This document shows positions 61,496 through 64,000 of a DNA stretch of 64,000 nt, piece by piece; position 1 is the stretch's first letter; every line of letters begins with the position of its first letter. This stretch comes from CAZADA01 sp964526675 (GTDB lineage: Bacteria > Pseudomonadota > Alphaproteobacteria > Caulobacterales > Maricaulaceae): assembly GCA_964526675.1 (NCBI GenBank), contig CAZGLY010000010.1:10541-74540 (forward strand). Reading direction: 5' to 3'. The translations under genes and the position numbers were made by a program. Below the pieces are notes generated by a model that was not told where the DNA came from, did no database searches, and saw nothing but the letters and a program-made list of their open reading frames with translations.

Positions 61496-61655
61496 CGGCC
61501 GGACACAGACGCCGCGCTCCGCGCGCGTCGCGGCGCTGCATTGCGTCGCGGCGGGGCCAACGATAAGAGGGGGCCGGCAACACACGGTCGCCGCGGCGAG
61601 GCGGCGGCTGTGTCCCGTCCTTGCCGTCAGCCCATGCCGTGAGGGAGCCCGCCCC

Positions 61656-62855
61656 ATGAACATCCACGAATACCAAGCCAAGGCGCTGCTGAAATCCTAC
61701 GGCGCGCCGGTGGCGGACGGGTTTCCTGTGTTCTCCGTCGCGGAGGCCGCCGAAGCCGCGGGCCGGCTGCCTGGGCCGGTCTGGGTCGTGAAAAGCCAAA
61801 TCCACGCCGGCGGGCGCGGCAAAGGGCGCTTCCAGGAGCCGGACGCGGGCGAGAAAGGCGGCGTGCGGCTCGCCAAATCGCCGGAGGAAGTGCGCCAGTT
61901 TGTCGAGCAGATGCTGGGCAAGACGCTGGTGACCCACCAAACCGGTCCCGCGGGCAAACAGGTCAACCGCCTCTACATCGAAGACGGCGCCGACATCGAT
62001 CGCGAACTGTATCTGTCGCTCCTGGTTGATCGCGCCACCAGCCGCATCGCCTATGTCGTCTCCACCGAAGGCGGCGTGGACATCGAAGAAGTGGCCGCGT
62101 CCACGCCGGAGAAGATCCACACCTTCCACGTCGACCCGGCCGCCGGTTACCAGGCGTATTTGGGGCGCGCCATCGCCGCGGCGCTTGAGCTGAAAGGCGA
62201 TCAGGTCAAGCAATGCGTCAAGCTTATGGGCGTGCTCTATCGGGCCTTCACCGAGAAAGAGATGGCGCTGCTTGAGATCAACCCGCTGATCGTGATGAAG
62301 AACGGCGATCTGCGCGTGCTCGACGCCAAAGTCAATTTCGACGGCAACGCGCTGGCGCGCCATCCTGATATCCTGGAATTGCGCGACAAAACGGAAGAAG
62401 ACGACAAAGAAATCGCCGCCTCGGAGTACGACCTCGCCTACATCGCGCTCGATGGCGACATCGGTTGCATGGTCAACGGCGCGGGCTTGGCCATGGCGAC
62501 GATGGACATCATCAAGCTTTACGGCGCCGAGCCGGCGAACTTCTTGGATGTCGGCGGCGGCGCGTCGAAGGAAAAGGTCACGGCCGCCTTCAAGATCATC
62601 ACCGCCGATCCGAAGGTGAAGGGCATTCTGGTGAACATCTTTGGCGGCATCATGAAGTGCGATGTGATCGCCGAGGGCGTGATCGCGGCGGTGAAGGAGG
62701 TCGGCCTGCAGGTGCCGCTGGTGGTCCGTTTGGAAGGCACCAACGTCGATCTCGGCAAGAAAATCCTCGCCGAGAGCGGGCTCAACGTTATTCCCGCCGA
62801 CGACCTCGCCGACGCCGCGGAAAAGATTGTCGCCGCCGTCAAACAGTTGGCCTGA
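61656..62855 (+). CDS. sucC: Succinyl-CoA ligase (ADP-forming) beta subunit
   Basis: TCA enzyme, 399 residues. ATP-grasp domain at the start (MNIHEYQAKALLKSYGAPV, KSQIHAGGRGKGRF) and the C-terminal CoA-ligase domain (FLDVGGGASKEKVTAAFKIITAD, ILVNIFGGIMKCDVIAEGVIAAVKEV). Both are typical of alphaproteobacterial SucC. It pairs with SucD at the window end, but a secreted-protein gene stands between. GAGGGAG lies upstream of the ATG. A 528-codon antisense frame is a shadow. Confidence 0.97.
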   Translation: MNIHEYQAKALLKSYGAPVADGFPVFSVAEAAEAAGRLPGPVWVVKSQIHAGGRGKGRFQEPDAGEKGGVRLAKSPEEVRQFVEQMLGKTLVTHQTGPAGKQVNRLYIEDGADIDRELYLSLLVDRATSRIAYVVSTEGGVDIEEVAASTPEKIHTFHVDPAAGYQAYLGRAIAAALELKGDQVKQCVKLMGVLYRAFTEKEMALLEINPLIVMKNGDLRVLDAKVNFDGNALARHPDILELRDKTEEDDKEIAASEYDLAYIALDGDIGCMVNGAGLAMATMDIIKLYGAEPANFLDVGGGASKEKVTAAFKIITADPKVKGILVNIFGGIMKCDVIAEGVIAAVKEVGLQVPLVVRLEGTNVDLGKKILAESGLNVIPADDLADAAEKIVAAVKQLA

Positions 62856-62931
62856 TTGACCGTTAGCGTCGCTTGCAGCGGCCGGCTGGACGGCCGGAGC
62901 GCGCGCGAACGCGCAGCTGAGGGAGGCGAGC

Positions 62932-63474
62932 ATGCTTCGCACGATGATGGCGGCGGTCGGCGCGACCGCGTTTGGGGCGACGATCGCCGTCGCGCAAACC
63001 GACGGGGAGAATGGCGACGCGTCTGCGCCGCCGGTGGTGCGCGCGGCTTACGACTGCATCAGCGCCTACGTGCCGAAAGTGGATAAGGCGGAGGACGATC
63101 TCAGCACCGCCGTCAATTTTCTCACGGGCTACGTCTGTCAGGAGGAGGTGGCGCGCGCGTCGCTCTACCGCCAAAACGCGTATCTCGTCGACACGTTCGC
63201 CGAGCGTCTGCAACAGCGTTTGGAGAAGTCCATCGCGGTGGACGCCGAAACCGGCGAGCTGATTACGGATCTCACGGTCGAACAGGCCGCCGGCCTGGGC
63301 TACCAGGACTGGGGCGCCCTCCAGAACGAGCTGTCGGCCCAGTCCCAGGGGCCGCTGCGGTACTTCGGCAACGACCCCGTGTTCACCACGTTCGCCGCCC
63401 GCGCGCTCTTGGAGCTTCGGGTGAGCGGCGGTGACGGCGACGGCGACGCCGCGGCGGCCGGGCCGGCGCAATAG
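62932..63474 (+). CDS. Secreted protein between sucC and sucD, unknown
   Basis: 180 residues with a signal peptide (MMAAVGATAFGATIAVAQ-TD). The mature part is mostly helical with two cysteines (AAYDCISAYVP, LTGYVCQEEVARASLY), likely one disulfide, and ends in a Gly/Asp/Ala-rich tail. No family is recognised. GGGAGG precedes the ATG. Its position inside sucCD is unusual; no link to the TCA cycle is evident. Confidence 0.75.
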   Translation: MLRTMMAAVGATAFGATIAVAQTDGENGDASAPPVVRAAYDCISAYVPKVDKAEDDLSTAVNFLTGYVCQEEVARASLYRQNAYLVDTFAERLQQRLEKSIAVDAETGELITDLTVEQAAGLGYQDWGALQNELSAQSQGPLRYFGNDPVFTTFAARALLELRVSGGDGDGDAAAAGPAQ

Positions 63475-63485
63475 CGGGCGACGTC

Positions 63486-63506
63486 CGGGCCCCGTTCGCG
63501 GGCCCG
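63486..63506 (+). terminator. Possible terminator or attenuator before sucD
   Basis: CGGGCCC (63486-63492) and GGGCCCG (63500-63506) form a GC-rich hairpin with a 7-base loop, followed by a weak pyrimidine tract (CCCCTTCGGTTT). Either the transcript from sucC ends here or it partly reads through into sucD. Confidence 0.4.
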
Positions 63507-63627
63507 CCCCTTCGGTTTGCCGCGAACGCCGCGCTGGGCTAAGAGGCGGCCTGTCGGGCCGAGCCCGCATCCTTCCTCGCGGCGATCGCGCCGTGTCGTC
63601 CATCACCCCCGTGTCCGGAGGCCGCTT

Positions 63628-64000
63628 ATGTCCATCCTTGTCAACGCCGACACCAAGGTGATCACCCAAGGCATCACGGGCAAAACCGGCACCTTTCACA
63701 CCGAGCAGGCGCTGGCTTACGGCACGCAGATGGTTGCAGGCTGCACGCCGGGCAAAGGCGGGACCCACTGGACCGCGACGGACGCGGCGCCCGAAAGCGT
63801 GCGCGGGCGCACCCTGCCGGTCTACGACACCGTGCGCGAAGCCGTGGAGGCGACGGGCGCCAACGCGAGCGTCGTTTACGTGCCGCCGCCCTTCGCCGCG
63901 GACGCGATCCTGGAGGCGATCGACGCGGGCGTGGAGCTGATCGTGACCATCACCGAGGGCATCCCGGTCCTCGACATGGTGCGCGTGAAGCGCGCGTTGG
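63628..64000 (+). CDS. sucD: Succinyl-CoA ligase alpha subunit (5' part, runs off the window)
   Basis: First ~124 residues of SucD: MSILVNADTKVITQGITGKTGTFHTEQALAYGTQMVAGCTPGKGG, then YDTVREAVEATGANASVVYVPPPFAADAILEAIDAGVELIVTITEGIP, the CoA-binding Rossmann domain. GGAGG lies seven bases before the ATG. The active-site histidine region is beyond the window. Confidence 0.96.
   Translation, partial: MSILVNADTKVITQGITGKTGTFHTEQALAYGTQMVAGCTPGKGGTHWTATDAAPESVRGRTLPVYDTVREAVEATGANASVVYVPPPFAADAILEAIDAGVELIVTITEGIPVLDMVRVKRAL

Noticed and set aside
61356..62942. 528-codon open frame antisense to sucC
   Set aside because: Extends across doxX-sucC intergenic sequence and antisense to SucC; no start signal and shadow composition.
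1..64000. tRNA, rRNA, CRISPR array, transposase or phage genes
   Set aside because: Reading both strands showed no tRNA T-loop patterns, no regular short repeats and no recognisable mobile-element proteins.

Overview
The window is one continuous, gene-dense stretch of a high-GC alphaproteobacterial chromosome. It carries three core regulators of the alphaproteobacterial cell cycle (the phosphotransferase ChpT, the master regulator CtrA, and GcrA), a CheA-W-Y-B-R chemotaxis operon, fliI/fliJ and a bufferin-type operon. Together these point to a Caulobacterales/Maricaulales/Parvularculales-like, flagellated, probably aquatic bacterium. No rRNA, tRNA, CRISPR array, insertion sequence or prophage was recognised. 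Coding density is high, many neighbouring genes overlap by 1-8 bases, and long antisense frames are GC-bias shadows.

Layout. 0-9.6 kb: AraC-type regulator, prmC, a DUF4167 protein, clpB with a plausible heat-shock promoter and a strong terminator, a 36-residue membrane peptide, a hydrolase lipoprotein with a C-terminal LysM domain, and an M23 peptidase. 9.7-22.3 kb: a YdbH-type giant envelope protein, chpT, cheA-cheW-cheY-cheB-cheR, then ctrA facing fliI-fliJ. Between cheR and ctrA is an assembly gap whose two flanks are degraded copies of neighbouring real sequence. 22.3-29.2 kb (minus strand): Tat-exported GH10 xylanase, arabinose-5-phosphate isomerase and an RND pump with its adaptor. 29.5-36.7 kb: the phosphate operon phoR-pstC-pstA-pstB-phoU-phoB, with a PHO box before pstC and no pstS. 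36.7-44.1 kb: gcrA, an ABC-2 permease, argD, hslO, trkH, apaG, and a ParA ATPase coupled to an unknown small protein. 44.2-50 kb: rsh (ppGpp), rpoZ, folK, a NYN protein, a family-5 uracil-DNA glycosylase, a small HTH-like protein and an O-methyltransferase. 50.1-64 kb: malate dehydrogenase, then about 10 kb of envelope and stress genes (two periplasmic CPxC redoxins, LytTR regulator, DUF2141, DUF2306, PHO-box-controlled PhoD-like phosphatase, MFS carrier, bufA1-bufB-bufC-doxX), then sucC, a secreted unknown and the start of sucD.

How the genes work together. ChpT passes phosphate to CtrA, which in such bacteria drives flagellar and chemotaxis genes; those genes lie in the same 24 kb. GcrA acts through GANTC sites, and one such site lies upstream of ctrA. 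The PhoR/PhoB pair encoded here probably controls both the pst operon and the PhoD-like phosphatase 24 kb away, since both have 11-bp-phased direct repeats of the PHO-box type. Rsh and RpoZ sit together as in many proteobacteria. The TCA genes mdh and sucCD, often contiguous in alphaproteobacteria, are split here by the envelope/metal-stress block.

The observations that most deserve follow-up are: the bufferin operon with a strong hairpin just before its precursor gene; the in-frame 143-residue Pro/Ala-rich extension of malate dehydrogenase; the orphan ParA with its SAP-like partner; the oversized periplasmic insertion in PstA; the two PHO boxes; and the misassembled join before ctrA.
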